A stretch of DNA of 64,000 nucleotides. Origin: Bacteroidia bacterium (GTDB lineage: Bacteria; Bacteroidota; Bacteroidia; JADZBD01). The notes under the pieces were generated by a model. The model was given only the letters and a program-made list of their open reading frames with translations, made no database searches and was not told the DNA's origin. How positions within the stretch are numbered: the first letter of the stretch is position 1; the number at the start of each line of letters is the position of its first letter. Shown in pieces: positions 1 to 8,603 of the stretch. The DNA lies in NCBI GenBank assembly GCA_020852255.1, contig JADZBD010000002.1, positions 347,531 through 411,530 of the forward strand, in the 5' to 3' direction. Both the position numbers and the translations under genes were made by a program.

Positions 1-204
1 GGTTACCCTTCCGCCGGGTTTGGGTACCTTACGATGAACCGAAGAAATGAAAACCAGGTCCGGCCGTGTTGTACTGATCATCTTTCTTAAACTCTTCCGG
101 TCGGAAGGCGGTGAAGTCCGGACAGTGCCACGCTTTTTACCATTCGAATACAACAGCATTTTCTGCCTAGTATTTCCGATATCAACCACCAGTACCTTGG
201 CCAT
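1..204 (-). CDS. coaX: Type III pantothenate kinase, N-terminal part (cut by window edge)
   Basis: The minus-strand frame opens with ATG at 202-204 and runs off the left edge of the window, so only 68 codons are visible. The protein begins MAKVLVVDIGNTRQKM, in which the DxGNTR phosphate-binding motif is the signature of CoaX-type pantothenate kinases, the first step of coenzyme A synthesis. The rest of the fragment is compatible with the family but contains no further diagnostic site. It lies downstream of metK on the same strand, separated by a hairpin terminator, so it is probably transcribed separately. Other members of the ASKHA fold share the DxGNT motif, so the assignment is good but not proven from a fragment. 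Confidence 0.72.
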   Translation of the reverse strand, partial: MAKVLVVDIGNTRQKMLLYSNGKKRGTVRTSPPSDRKSLRKMISTTRPDLVFISSVHRKVPKPGGRVT

Positions 205-211
205 AGAATGA

Positions 212-235
212 AAGAGCCTCCGGACGGAGGCTCTT
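212..235 (-). terminator. Hairpin terminator between metK and coaX
   Basis: This is a perfect inverted repeat with 11-bp arms (AAGAGCCTCCG and its complement) only 5 bases past the metK stop. The following U-run on the minus strand is short (CTCTTTC), so termination could be partial. Confidence 0.7.
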
Positions 236-239
236 CGTT

Positions 240-1493
240 TTAAATTGAGAATGCTTTTTTGATCTTATTCACGTAATCCAGCTTCTCCCAGGGAAAAAGT
301 TCAACTTTCACTTTTTTCTCATTCGCTTTACCCTTGTTGAATACTTTCACCACGGTATGCGGTTTGCGGCCCATGTGTCCGTAGGAAGCCGTTTCAGAAT
401 AAATAGGAGAACGCAGGTTGAATCGTTTTTCTATGGAGTACGGACGCATATCGAACACTGATTCCAGTTTGCGGGCGATCTGTCCGTCGGTAAGACCCAC
501 TTTGGCCGTTCCGCAGGTATCCACAAATAATCCCACCGGCTTAGCTACTCCGATCGCATAAGCTACCTGCACAAGCACTTCGTCGCATAATCCGGCGGCC
601 ACCATATTTTTAGCAATATGCCGCGTGGCATAAGCACCAGAACGATCTACTTTGGAAGGATCCTTTCCGGAAAAAGCGCCGCCGCCATGCGCGCCCTTGC
701 CTCCGTAAGTATCCACAATAATTTTTCGTCCGGTGAGGCCGGTATCCCCATGTGGTCCGCCGATTACAAATTTACCGGTAGGATTCACATGGTAGGTAAT
801 CTTGCTGTTGAAGAGCGACTGTATGCGGCGGGGCAGTTTGGCAGCAACCCGCGGCACCAGAATATTGATTACATCGTCTTTGATCTTTGCAAGCATCACG
901 TTATCCGTACCAAAATCGTCGTGCTGTGTGGAGATCACAATCGTATCAATGCGAACAGGTTTATTATTGTCGCTGTATTCGATGGTAACCTGTGATTTTG
1001 CATCCGGGCGAAGGTACTTCATTACCTTTCCCTCTCTGCGAATATCGGCCAGCTCCTTCAGGAGAAGATGAGCCAGTTCCAGCGGGAGCGGCATATAATT
1101 ATCCGTTTCGCGGCAGGCGTATCCAAACATCATTCCCTGATCGCCGGCACCCTGATCTTCCTTCTTTCTTCTTTCCACCCCGCGATTGATATCCGCGCTC
1201 TGTTCATGAATGGCAGAAAATATACCACAGGAATTCGCTTCAAACATATATTCGCTCCGGGTATAGCCGATCTTCCTGATCACTTCCCGGGCAATTTCCT
1301 GAACATCGAGATAGGCATTGGATTTCACTTCGCCCGCCAACACCACCTGTCCAGTGGTCACCAGTGTTTCACAGGCCACTTTTGACTGAGGGTCGAAAGC
1401 AAGAAAGTGATCAATTAGGGCATCGGATATCTGATCGGCCACTTTATCCGGGTGACCTTCGGATACTGATTCAGAGGTAAAAAGGTATGGCAT
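240..1493 (-). CDS. metK: S-adenosylmethionine synthetase
   Basis: This 417-residue cytosolic enzyme makes S-adenosylmethionine from ATP and methionine. The start is placed at the ATG giving [20 protein letters not shown], since the SESVxEGHPDK motif is N-terminal in the family; the in-frame extension upstream has no family resemblance. A good AAGGA precedes the chosen start. Further family landmarks are [12 protein letters not shown] in the first third, [13 protein letters not shown] near the middle and [16 protein letters not shown] after it, which are ATP, phosphate and metal-binding loops. The length is normal for bacterial MetK. A Bacteroidota-type promoter lies just upstream, and a hairpin terminator follows the stop. 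Confidence 0.97.
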   Translation of the reverse strand: MPYLFTSESVSEGHPDKVADQISDALIDHFLAFDPQSKVACETLVTTGQVVLAGEVKSNAYLDVQEIAREVIRKIGYTRSEYMFEANSCGIFSAIHEQSADINRGVERRKKEDQGAGDQGMMFGYACRETDNYMPLPLELAHLLLKELADIRREGKVMKYLRPDAKSQVTIEYSDNNKPVRIDTIVISTQHDDFGTDNVMLAKIKDDVINILVPRVAAKLPRRIQSLFNSKITYHVNPTGKFVIGGPHGDTGLTGRKIIVDTYGGKGAHGGGAFSGKDPSKVDRSGAYATRHIAKNMVAAGLCDEVLVQVAYAIGVAKPVGLFVDTCGTAKVGLTDGQIARKLESVFDMRPYSIEKRFNLRSPIYSETASYGHMGRKPHTVVKVFNKGKANEKKVKVELFPWEKLDYVNKIKKAFSI

Positions 1494-1515
1494 AGTTCCT
1501 TGGTTAATAGGTTGG

Positions 1516-1548
1516 CAAAGGTAATAATTAGTTCTGAGTGGGAAGCAA
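1516..1548 (-). promoter_or_regulatory. Bacteroidota-type promoter of metK
   Basis: On the minus strand there is TTG (1546-1548), a 22-base spacer and TACCTTTG (1516-1523), matching the TTG / TAnnTTTG consensus. It sits 23 bases upstream of the metK ATG. Confidence 0.6.
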
Positions 1549-1554
1549 GAGGTA

Positions 1555-2457
1555 TTACCGGGTGAGGTCTTTGAAAACATCCTCCAGTTTCTTCTCCTCC
1601 CTGCGTACGGTTAGAACGGCCAGTCCGTGCTGTACTGCAAAGCGGAAAACATCCGGACGGATATCTTCACCTGAGCGGGAGGTCAGCTGCCAGGTATTCC
1701 CTTCTATATGATTCACTTCCTCCACTCCATTGATCCCTTTTATGGCACCCTTATTTATTTCCTTATCGAATTCAACGGTGATCACCTGATGTACTCCTCC
1801 TGACTTAATTGACCCGGTGGCCTGATCGGCCACGATCTCCCCTTTGCGGATGATAATAACACGGGAGCACATGGCTTCCACCTCCTGCATCACATGTGTG
1901 CTCAGCATAACGGTTTTTTCCTTTCCCAGTCCTTTGATCAGGTTACGGATCTCGGACAATTGATTAGGATCGAGTCCGGATGTAGGTTCATCAAGGATGA
2001 GCACTTTGGGATCATGAATCAATGCCTGTGCCAGTCCGACCCGCTGTTTGTATCCTTTCGAAAGTGCGCCGATCATTTTTCTTTTTTCCGGTTCAAGTCC
2101 GGTGAGGGCAATCATTTCGTTCACCCGGGATTTCATCTTCGGAACCTTATAAATGCCGGCTACGAATTCAAGGTATTCCCGCACATACATATCATAGTAA
2201 AGGGGATTGCTTTCGGGAAGGTAGCCTACCATCCGTCGCACTTCCAATGAATGTTCATTTACATCGAATCCGCAAACCGAGGCGGCACCTTCCGTTTGCG
2301 GGATAAAACCGGTGAGGATCTTCATCATGGTAGATTTTCCGGCCCCGTTGGGGCCCAGAAATCCAACCACTTCACCCGCAGGAACTTCAAAAGTGACCGC
2401 ATTGAGCGCCTTTTGCGTTCCGTAAAGTTTGGTGATCTTTTCCGCTTTAATGGACAT
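1555..2457 (-). CDS. gldA: Gliding-motility-type ABC transporter ATPase GldA
   Basis: This 300-residue ABC ATPase begins [18 protein letters not shown]. It carries Walker [10 protein letters not shown] (about residue 35), the signature [16 protein letters not shown] and Walker [14 protein letters not shown], followed by the H-loop STH. The N-terminal wording, the [21 protein letters not shown] segment and the 300-residue length match Bacteroidota GldA, the ATPase of the GldAFG transporter needed for gliding and linked to T9SS function. The membrane partners gldF and gldG are not in this window, as is usual since gldA is often unlinked. It is divergent from rsgA across only 43 bases. A related non-gliding ABC-2 exporter ATPase is the alternative. 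Confidence 0.85.
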   Translation of the reverse strand: MSIKAEKITKLYGTQKALNAVTFEVPAGEVVGFLGPNGAGKSTMMKILTGFIPQTEGAASVCGFDVNEHSLEVRRMVGYLPESNPLYYDMYVREYLEFVAGIYKVPKMKSRVNEMIALTGLEPEKRKMIGALSKGYKQRVGLAQALIHDPKVLILDEPTSGLDPNQLSEIRNLIKGLGKEKTVMLSTHVMQEVEAMCSRVIIIRKGEIVADQATGSIKSGGVHQVITVEFDKEINKGAIKGINGVEEVNHIEGNTWQLTSRSGEDIRPDVFRFAVQHGLAVLTVRREEKKLEDVFKDLTR

Positions 2458-2500
2458 ACTTCAAATGTAGTCTTTTTTCAAATCACCTATCTTTATCTGC

Positions 2501-3433
2501 ATGAAAGGAACGGTGATCCGGTCTACAGGGAGCTGGTACTATGTTAAAACCGAAAGCGGTTCTGTCCGGGAATGCCGCATGAAGGGAGCGATACGACTGG
2601 AAGGAAGCCGCGCAACCAATCCTGTAGCAGTTGGAGATTATGTAGAGTTGGAGGAAGCTGACGAAGAGGGAAAGTCCGTGATAAAAACCATTCTGGAGAG
2701 GAAGAATCATATGATCCGCCGATCGGTAAACCTTTCACGGCAGACACATGTCATTGCTGCAAACATGGACCGGATCTACGTTATCAATACCATTGTGTCA
2801 CCCCGTACAGCACCCGGATTCATTGACAGGATACTAATAAGCGCCGAGACTTTTGGCATTCCGGCAACGATCCTGATCAACAAAAAAGATCTTTACACGC
2901 CGCAGGAAATACAAGCTGCGGAGGAAAGGGCAGGTCTTTACCATGCAATAGGATATGATGTAAAGCTGATCTCGGCCTTTGATGCTTCAGACATTCTCCT
3001 GCTTCGGAAGGAACTGTATAATAACATATCGCTTTTCACCGGACACAGCGGATCCGGGAAATCAACACTGATCAATGCGATACAGCCCGGACTCCGAATT
3101 AAGACCGGAGTATTATCCGACACCCATGACAAGGGCATGCACACCACGACCTTTGCGGAAATGCATTTTCTTGAAAAAGGGGGCGCGATCATTGACACAC
3201 CCGGGATAAAGGAATTCGGAATTACCGGTGTTGAGAAAAACGAATTATCGCATTTCTTTCCGGAGATCTTCCGCGCATCTTCCGCTTGCCGGTTCAACGG
3301 ATGCATGCATATGCAGGAGCCCGGCTGCGCGGTAAGGGCGGAAGTAGAAAAAGGTGAGATCGGAGAGAGCAGGTATATGACCTATCTCAACATCCTCGAG
3401 GGGGATGAACTGGTCAGAAAATTCAAAGACTGA
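2501..3433 (+). CDS. rsgA: Ribosome-assembly GTPase RsgA
   Basis: This 310-residue circularly permuted GTPase helps mature the 30S subunit. An N-terminal OB-fold region (about 1-70) is followed by the G domain with motifs in permuted order: NKKD (G4), GHSGSGKSTLINA (G1) and DTPGIKEFG (G3). A C-terminal zinc-binding segment contains CRFNGCMHMQEPGC, the Cys/His set typical of RsgA. The length is normal. It is divergent from gldA; TATCTTTA at 2488-2495 could be a near-consensus -7 box, which would leave almost no leader. It meets the following exported hydrolase tail to tail with no gap. Confidence 0.95.
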   Translation: MKGTVIRSTGSWYYVKTESGSVRECRMKGAIRLEGSRATNPVAVGDYVELEEADEEGKSVIKTILERKNHMIRRSVNLSRQTHVIAANMDRIYVINTIVSPRTAPGFIDRILISAETFGIPATILINKKDLYTPQEIQAAEERAGLYHAIGYDVKLISAFDASDILLLRKELYNNISLFTGHSGSGKSTLINAIQPGLRIKTGVLSDTHDKGMHTTTFAEMHFLEKGGAIIDTPGIKEFGITGVEKNELSHFFPEIFRASSACRFNGCMHMQEPGCAVRAEVEKGEIGESRYMTYLNILEGDELVRKFKD

Positions 3434-4162
3434 TCAGCCTCTATCCAGGAACATCATCAGGGATATCCAGTAATCGTAATAGTTGGGATTGGATTTCCAC
3501 AGAGCACTGGATCCGTGCTTTCCTCCCGAACCGGGTGCAAATACAATTTTATCGCCGGTCATCACATCCTTCATCAGGTCTTCGCAAGCTGGTTTTTCCT
3601 CCGCACTACAGCCCACATACACCGGCTTATCCAGTTTTTTAATCGCATCCTTTAATTTCAGTTTCTTTCCAAAATATTCGCCCGGGCTGTAAGCTACCAC
3701 GCGTTCAACGCCGGGGTTTCCGATGGCCACCTTCAGGCAAAGGGAGGCGCTGTAGCTGGATCCGAGAATCACCACCGGCTCATTAACTTTGGTATAGAGA
3801 TAATCAATGGCCGCTATAATATCCTGCTCTGCGTCCAGGTATTCTGTATCCTTCCCTTTTTTCTGTGCATCAAGTGCCGTTTGGTTAACAACCCCATTTA
3901 CTTCCTTTCCGGAACGAAGATCTACGGCCAGGCAATTATACCCGAGTTTATGAAAACGCTTGATGACATCTTTATATTCCCCGCGGCTGTAGCCTGCCTG
4001 ATGGAAAAGAATGATCCACGGAAGCGTATCGCTGACCTCGTACCAGTCCGCAGTGATGGTTACTCCGTCTTTAGCATTGAAAGTAACAGTCGTCTGGCTC
4101 TTTGCTGTTTGGATCAAACATGGGCAGATAAAGAGCAAAAGGAGGGGCAGCAGTTTTTTCAT
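3434..4162 (-). CDS. Exported alpha/beta-hydrolase (dienelactone-hydrolase-like)
   Basis: The start is placed at MKKLLPLLLLFICPCL, which opens a clear signal peptide (cleavage probably after AKSQ); upstream in-frame codons look non-coding. The mature protein has an alpha/beta-hydrolase pattern: an oxyanion-type WIILFHQAGYSRGEY, a nucleophile elbow LGSSYSAS (G-x-S-x-S) and a late GKHGSS that could supply the catalytic His. Substrate is unknown; homologous proteins are annotated as esterases or dienelactone hydrolases. The Cys at the end of the signal peptide (LFICPC) is too early for a convincing lipobox. It is monocistronic, between selD and rsgA. TATCTTTA on the minus strand about 20 bases upstream is a near-consensus -7 box. 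Confidence 0.7.
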   Translation of the reverse strand: MKKLLPLLLLFICPCLIQTAKSQTTVTFNAKDGVTITADWYEVSDTLPWIILFHQAGYSRGEYKDVIKRFHKLGYNCLAVDLRSGKEVNGVVNQTALDAQKKGKDTEYLDAEQDIIAAIDYLYTKVNEPVVILGSSYSASLCLKVAIGNPGVERVVAYSPGEYFGKKLKLKDAIKKLDKPVYVGCSAEEKPACEDLMKDVMTGDKIVFAPGSGGKHGSSALWKSNPNYYDYWISLMMFLDRG

Positions 4163-4255
4163 GGGATAAAATATAGTGGATAAAGATAGACCATTTCGGC
4201 ATGAAATACAAAGACCTTGCCAATGGCAGAAGATGCTCATTTTAAAGGAGAAAGC

Positions 4256-5290
4256 TTAGATAACAATGATGATTTTCTCCTCCTGCGCAATGAGTTCACC
4301 AACGGGCTGATCCGGGAGCCCGCGGCCTCTGAGAAAAGCTTCCGTTTCGTTCCTCTTCGCAGGATCCACTGCAAGAAGCAGTCCACCGCTTGTTTGCGGA
4401 TCCGCAAACAGGATCAGCAAAGCAGGATCCATTCCCGTGATCTTTGATTCATAGGATTTCCAGTTCCGGAAGGTAGCATCCGGGTAGATCATTTTAGCGG
4501 CCAGGCTTCTGGCTTCGGGTATAACCACAACCTTGTCCTTATACAATTTTGCAGACACGCCGGAGGCTTCGCACATTTCTCCAAGATGGCCCAGTATTCC
4601 GAAACCGGTGATATCCGTAAGAGCGTGAACAAAAGACATTTTCCCAAATTCCTCACCTTCCCGGTTGAGCGTCTGCATCTGCACAATTGCCCGTTGCGTT
4701 TCCTCTGTTCCTGCCAGTCCGCGTTTAGCAGCGGTAGTGATTATTCCTACGCCCAGCGGTTTGGTCATATAAAGCAGATCGCCGGGTTTTCCTCCCGCAT
4801 TGGTTTTCAAATGTTCCTTTCTCACCAGTCCGTTCACCGAGAGGCCGAAAAATGGTTCCGGAGAGTCAATCGTATGTCCGCCTGCAATCGGTATTCCCGC
4901 CTCTGCGGCCAATTCCTTGGCCCCTCTCATCACTTCCTGCGCCATTTCCACCGGTAATTTCTCAACCGGCCATCCGAGCACAGCAATAGCCATCACCGGT
5001 TTCCCGCCCATGGCATACACATCGCTCACAGAATTAGCGGCCGCAATTTTTCCGAAGTCCGCTGCATTGTCTACAACAGGCATAAAAAAATCAACCGTCG
5101 AGATAAGCAACTGATCTCCTCCGATATCCATCACCGCCGCATCATCTGCCTTCTCGTTTCCCACCAGCAAATGCGGAAAATCTGCATGGCCAGCCGTACT
5201 TCCGATCACTTTTTTCAGAACTCCCGGTGCGATCTTGCATCCGCATCCGCCGCCGTGACTGTATTTTGTTAACCGGATCTCCTCTTTCAT
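4256..5290 (-). CDS. selD: Selenide, water dikinase (selenophosphate synthetase), Cys form
   Basis: This 344-residue enzyme converts selenide and ATP to selenophosphate. It begins with the diagnostic LTKYSHGGGCGCK, in which Cys16 and Lys19 are the active-site pair. The catalytic position is Cys, not selenocysteine, so no SECIS element is needed. PurM-like nucleotide-binding motifs follow, including DAAVMDIGGDQLLISTVDFF, the Asp-rich metal site, and GGHTID. It starts one base after the mnmH stop, so the two genes form an operon. The partner indicates that the selenophosphate goes to tRNA 2-selenouridine. No selA, selB or tRNA-Sec is visible in this window. Confidence 0.95.
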   Translation of the reverse strand: MKEEIRLTKYSHGGGCGCKIAPGVLKKVIGSTAGHADFPHLLVGNEKADDAAVMDIGGDQLLISTVDFFMPVVDNAADFGKIAAANSVSDVYAMGGKPVMAIAVLGWPVEKLPVEMAQEVMRGAKELAAEAGIPIAGGHTIDSPEPFFGLSVNGLVRKEHLKTNAGGKPGDLLYMTKPLGVGIITTAAKRGLAGTEETQRAIVQMQTLNREGEEFGKMSFVHALTDITGFGILGHLGEMCEASGVSAKLYKDKVVVIPEARSLAAKMIYPDATFRNWKSYESKITGMDPALLILFADPQTSGGLLLAVDPAKRNETEAFLRGRGLPDQPVGELIAQEEKIIIVI

Positions 5291-5291
5291 A

Positions 5292-6317
5292 TTACCATTT
5301 TTTTTCGTTTATATACTGAAGTACGCGAAGCGCATTGGATTTTGCATCCGCTCCCGAACACTTGACAAAATGAACATCTTTATACGCCCGTTTCTGATGG
5401 TTGAAATCATAGGCCTTATCGTAATAGGTGAGTGCGATCCTGGCTACTTCTGCGGCGTTTCCTGCCTCCACCTGTTCCAGCGCCTGCTTCGCGTGCTGGG
5501 GTCCGAGTCTCCGGGTGATCCTCCGGATGGCAGCGGCTATTTCCTCCTTTGGAAAGTTACCATAATCCAGCAGCAAGCGCTGCACACGATCTTCCCTTGG
5601 TACCGTAACACGGATTATAGGAGCCGCTTTCATTCTTTCCCAAACTGCTCCTGGAAGGCACACCTTGCCGATGGTATGTGATTCATCTTCCAGCCAGAAA
5701 CGCCGGTTGTGATCGAGTGCTGACCATTGGATCTGAAGGTTATTTTCGAACTGTTCCGAAGTAGGTTGCGGTAATTCTCCGAGCGCTCCGAAACTCGATC
5801 CCTTGTGATGCGCCAGCGTTTCCAGGTCGATCACTTGTTCTCCGGCTTCTTTCAGGTACTTCAGTATCTCCGTCTTTCCGCTACCCGTTTCCCCTCCCAG
5901 TACCAGAAGCGGCGGCGCCGCTGAAAAAGTACTGCGCACGTATTGGCGATAAGCCTTATACCCTCTCTTCAAGGTATACGCTTCTACTCCCTGTTTCCGG
6001 AGATACGCCGCAACATTCCCACTTCGCATTCCGCCTCTCCAACAATGTAAAAGAACATTATTGTCACGGAAATGCCCCGATGCAAAGGTCATGAGTTCCG
6101 GAATTTTTGGCTCTACGAGCCTTTTGCCAAGATGTATTGCCTTTGCCGGTCCCTCCTTTTTATATACCGTTCCCACCATGGCTCTTTCCCTGTCATCCAG
6201 CAGTGGCAAGTTTACCGCTCCCGGAATATGACCGCGGCTGAACTCTCCCGGGGAGCGCACATCGAGTATGCACCACGAACCGGCCGACCTTAAAAAGTCA
6301 TTGACTTCAAGCTCCAT
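5292..6317 (-). CDS. mnmH: tRNA 2-selenouridine synthase
   Basis: This 341-residue protein replaces sulfur by selenium in the wobble 2-thiouridine of tRNAs for Lys, Glu and Gln. Residues 1-130 form a rhodanese domain with LDVRSPGEFSRGHIPGA and the catalytic-loop Cys92 in LLHCWRGGMRS. A P-loop domain follows with GGETGSGKTEIL (about 140-150) and the family-typical segment DLETLAHHKGSSFGALGE. Both domains are complete and the length matches MnmH (SelU/YbbB). It is first in a two-gene operon with selD. Confidence 0.95.
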   Translation of the reverse strand: MELEVNDFLRSAGSWCILDVRSPGEFSRGHIPGAVNLPLLDDRERAMVGTVYKKEGPAKAIHLGKRLVEPKIPELMTFASGHFRDNNVLLHCWRGGMRSGNVAAYLRKQGVEAYTLKRGYKAYRQYVRSTFSAAPPLLVLGGETGSGKTEILKYLKEAGEQVIDLETLAHHKGSSFGALGELPQPTSEQFENNLQIQWSALDHNRRFWLEDESHTIGKVCLPGAVWERMKAAPIIRVTVPREDRVQRLLLDYGNFPKEEIAAAIRRITRRLGPQHAKQALEQVEAGNAAEVARIALTYYDKAYDFNHQKRAYKDVHFVKCSGADAKSNALRVLQYINEKKW

Positions 6318-6362
6318 TCAAGCCTAAAATTACGAAAATCAGGGAGTTAGGATAGGTTTGAA

Positions 6363-6393
6363 TTTGCAGGATTCCTAAATAATACTATCTTTG
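6363..6393 (+). promoter_or_regulatory. Promoter of rpsT
   Basis: TTTG at 6363-6366, a 19-base spacer and TATCTTTG at 6386-6393 match the Bacteroidota -33/-7 consensus. It lies 25 bases before the rpsT start. This is the cleanest promoter in the window. Confidence 0.75.
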
Positions 6394-6417
6394 CAGTCCT
6401 TTTTAAAAAACATAGAA

Positions 6418-6672
6418 ATGGCGAATCACAAATCCTCAATTAAGAGAACCCGTTCCAACGATGCAAAACGAGTACGTAACCGTTACCAGGCCAAGACAGC
6501 GCGAACAGCAATTAAGAGCATTCGTTCTGCGAAAACAAAGGCTGAAGCCGGCAAAGATCTGAGCAAGGTGGTAAGCATGCTGGACAAGCTGGCAAAGAAA
6601 AATGTGATCCACAGAAATAAGGCAGCCAATCTGAAATCAAGCCTGACACGTCACGTAAGTAAACTGAAATAA
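6418..6672 (+). CDS. rpsT: 30S ribosomal protein S20
   Basis: The 84-residue basic protein starts MANHKSSIKRTRSNDAKR, the canonical S20 N-terminus, which fixes the start at 6418 rather than at the in-frame ATG 27 bases upstream. It binds 16S rRNA in early 30S assembly. Lys/Arg-rich helices run throughout and the length is normal. It is monocistronic between a strong promoter and a hairpin terminator. Confidence 0.97.
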   Translation: MANHKSSIKRTRSNDAKRVRNRYQAKTARTAIKSIRSAKTKAEAGKDLSKVVSMLDKLAKKNVIHRNKAANLKSSLTRHVSKLK

Positions 6673-6696
6673 CTTTTCCGGTTTTATTTTAAAACC

Positions 6697-6727
6697 AAAG
6701 GGGCCTTTTCGGGCCCTTTTTTTATTT
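6697..6727 (+). terminator. Rho-independent terminator of rpsT
   Basis: The stem AAAGGG-G-CC / GG-G-CCCTTT (one mismatch) is followed by a run of Ts (6717-6723). It ends only about ten bases before the radC start, so radC needs read-through or a promoter overlapping the stem. Confidence 0.8.
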
Positions 6728-6737
6728 TCTTGCGAGT

Positions 6738-7436
6738 ATGTTTACGACTGAAGAAAAGCTCACCATTAAATGCTGGGCTGAGGACGACCGTCCGCGTGAA
6801 AAAATGATGAACCTCGGCAAACATGCCCTTACCGACGCTGAACTTCTGGCGCTGTTGCTGGGAAGCGGCTCGAAGGAGGAGAGTGCGGTGGATCTGGCGA
6901 GAAGAATACTGGCCGCCTGCGGAAACAATCTGCACCAGCTTGCCCGCTACGGGCTCCCGGAACTTACCCGGTTTAAGGGGATTGGCGAAGCCAAAGGAAT
7001 TGTGATACTGGCGGCAATGGAACTGGGCCGGAGAAAAGATCAGTCGCCGGAGATCAAGAAAGAAAAGATTTCCTGCAGCAGGGATCTCTTTGAGCACATA
7101 CGTTCCCGTATGTCTGATCTTCCCCATGAAGAATTCCGCGTTATCTATCTGAACCGTGGCAACCTTATTGTAAAAGAGGACCTGATCAGCAAGGGGGGGA
7201 TTTCCGGGACGGTGGTAGATGCCCGGCTGGTATTTCGCTCCGCGCTGGATTGCCTGGCTTCCTCCATTGTTCTCTGCCATAACCACCCTTCCGGCAACCT
7301 GAGACCCAGCGATGCGGACCTCACGCTCACCAAAAAGCTGAAGGAAGCCGGCAAGATGCTGGAAGTGCAGGTACTCGATCACCTCATATTGGCTGGAAAC
7401 AGCTATTTTAGCTTTGCGGATGAAGGATTGCTATAG
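6738..7436 (+). CDS. radC: RadC-family JAB/MPN metalloprotein
   Basis: The 232-residue protein has an N-terminal helix-hairpin-helix region (LTRFKGIGEAKGIVILAAMEL) and a C-terminal JAB1/MPN domain. The zinc ligands are in the motif HNHPSGN followed by SDADLTLTKKL. Historically named DNA repair protein RadC, its biochemical role is not settled. Length and both domains are complete. It is followed after 17 bases by wecB on the same strand. Confidence 0.93.
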   Translation: MFTTEEKLTIKCWAEDDRPREKMMNLGKHALTDAELLALLLGSGSKEESAVDLARRILAACGNNLHQLARYGLPELTRFKGIGEAKGIVILAAMELGRRKDQSPEIKKEKISCSRDLFEHIRSRMSDLPHEEFRVIYLNRGNLIVKEDLISKGGISGTVVDARLVFRSALDCLASSIVLCHNHPSGNLRPSDADLTLTKKLKEAGKMLEVQVLDHLILAGNSYFSFADEGLL

Positions 7437-7453
7437 CCTTCGTTCCGAAGTGT

Positions 7454-8602
7454 ATGCTCACCATTCTTACCGTTATCGGTGCCAGGCCGCAGATTATTAA
7501 GGCTGCTGCGTTAAGCCGTGCCATCCGTGGAAAATTTTCCGGAAAAATCCGGGAGATCATTGTTCACACCGGCCAGCATTACGACTCCAACATGTCGCAG
7601 GTATTTTTTGAGGAGCTCAGCATTCCGGCTCCAGACTACAACCTGAACACGGGTTCCGGTGATCATGGCGCCCAGACGGCGAAAATGATTGAAGGTATTG
7701 AAGCACTCCTCCTGAAAGAAAAACCCGGGGCCATTGTACTGTACGGAGACACGAATTCCACCCTTGCCGGTGCAGTGGCGGCATCCAAGCTGCACATCCC
7801 TGTTGTTCACATCGAAGCCGGCCTGCGTTCATTCAACAAAACCATGCCCGAAGAAGTGAACAGGATTCTGTGTGACCATGTTTCCACGCTTTTATTTTCT
7901 CCCACCAGGGCAGGATACAATAATTTGCTTCGTGAAGGGTTTAAGAAGACACACAAGGGCAAAGCCAGCGCCGACCGTCCCAACGTGTATCATTGCGGAG
8001 ATGTGATGTACGATAATTCCCTTTATGCCGCCCGCATCGCGGAGCAACATTCCCCTATCCTGAAAAATCTTCATCTTGAATCGGGCAAATTCCTGTTGGG
8101 CACCATTCACCGGAATAATAACACCGACGATCCTGCAAGGCTAAACGCCATCTTTCAGGCCCTGCTCTCCCTCACCGCCCTTTCCGGACAAACCATGGTA
8201 CTTCCCCTGCATCCCCGGACAGAAAAAATGATGGATATGGTAATGGATTCCGCTCTCCGGGAAAAAGTCAGAAACAGCGCCCTTCTCCGTATCCTTCCAC
8301 CCGCCTCCTTCTTTGACATGGTATGTCTTGAAAAAAACTGCTCCATGGTGGTTACAGATTCCGGGGGCGTACAGAAGGAAGCCTATTTTTTCCGTAAGCC
8401 CTGCCTGATCCTGCGTTCTGAAACAGAATGGGTGGAACTAGTAAAATGCGGAGCGGCCTGTATCACAGATGCTTCAACGTCAAAAATCATCGCAGGATAC
8501 AAACACTTTTCCAAAAAGCAGAAACTCCGCTTCCCACCTCTTTTTGGCAACGGAAGAGCGGCAGAATTTATTTGCCGTGAAATGATCCGACACCTGGCCT
8601 GA
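7454..8602 (+). CDS. wecB: UDP-N-acetylglucosamine 2-epimerase (non-hydrolysing)
   Basis: This 382-residue enzyme interconverts UDP-GlcNAc and UDP-ManNAc for surface polysaccharide synthesis. Recognisable family motifs in order are GARPQIIKAA at the N-terminus, HTGQHYD, HIEAGLRS followed by PEEVNR, TIHRNNNTDD and TDSGGVQKEA. The fold is GT-B and the length is normal. It leads directly into a deacetylase-like gene with one base between them, suggesting cotranscription. The local genes do not form a full capsule or O-antigen locus, so the end polymer is unknown. Confidence 0.93.
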   Translation: MLTILTVIGARPQIIKAAALSRAIRGKFSGKIREIIVHTGQHYDSNMSQVFFEELSIPAPDYNLNTGSGDHGAQTAKMIEGIEALLLKEKPGAIVLYGDTNSTLAGAVAASKLHIPVVHIEAGLRSFNKTMPEEVNRILCDHVSTLLFSPTRAGYNNLLREGFKKTHKGKASADRPNVYHCGDVMYDNSLYAARIAEQHSPILKNLHLESGKFLLGTIHRNNNTDDPARLNAIFQALLSLTALSGQTMVLPLHPRTEKMMDMVMDSALREKVRNSALLRILPPASFFDMVCLEKNCSMVVTDSGGVQKEAYFFRKPCLILRSETEWVELVKCGAACITDASTSKIIAGYKHFSKKQKLRFPPLFGNGRAAEFICREMIRHLA

Positions 8603-8603
8603 A

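Noticed and set aside
6684..7382. A 232-codon open frame on the minus strand opposite radC
   Set aside because: radC has the full JAB motif and matches its family over its whole length; the opposite frame shows no recognisable motif and is a shadow.
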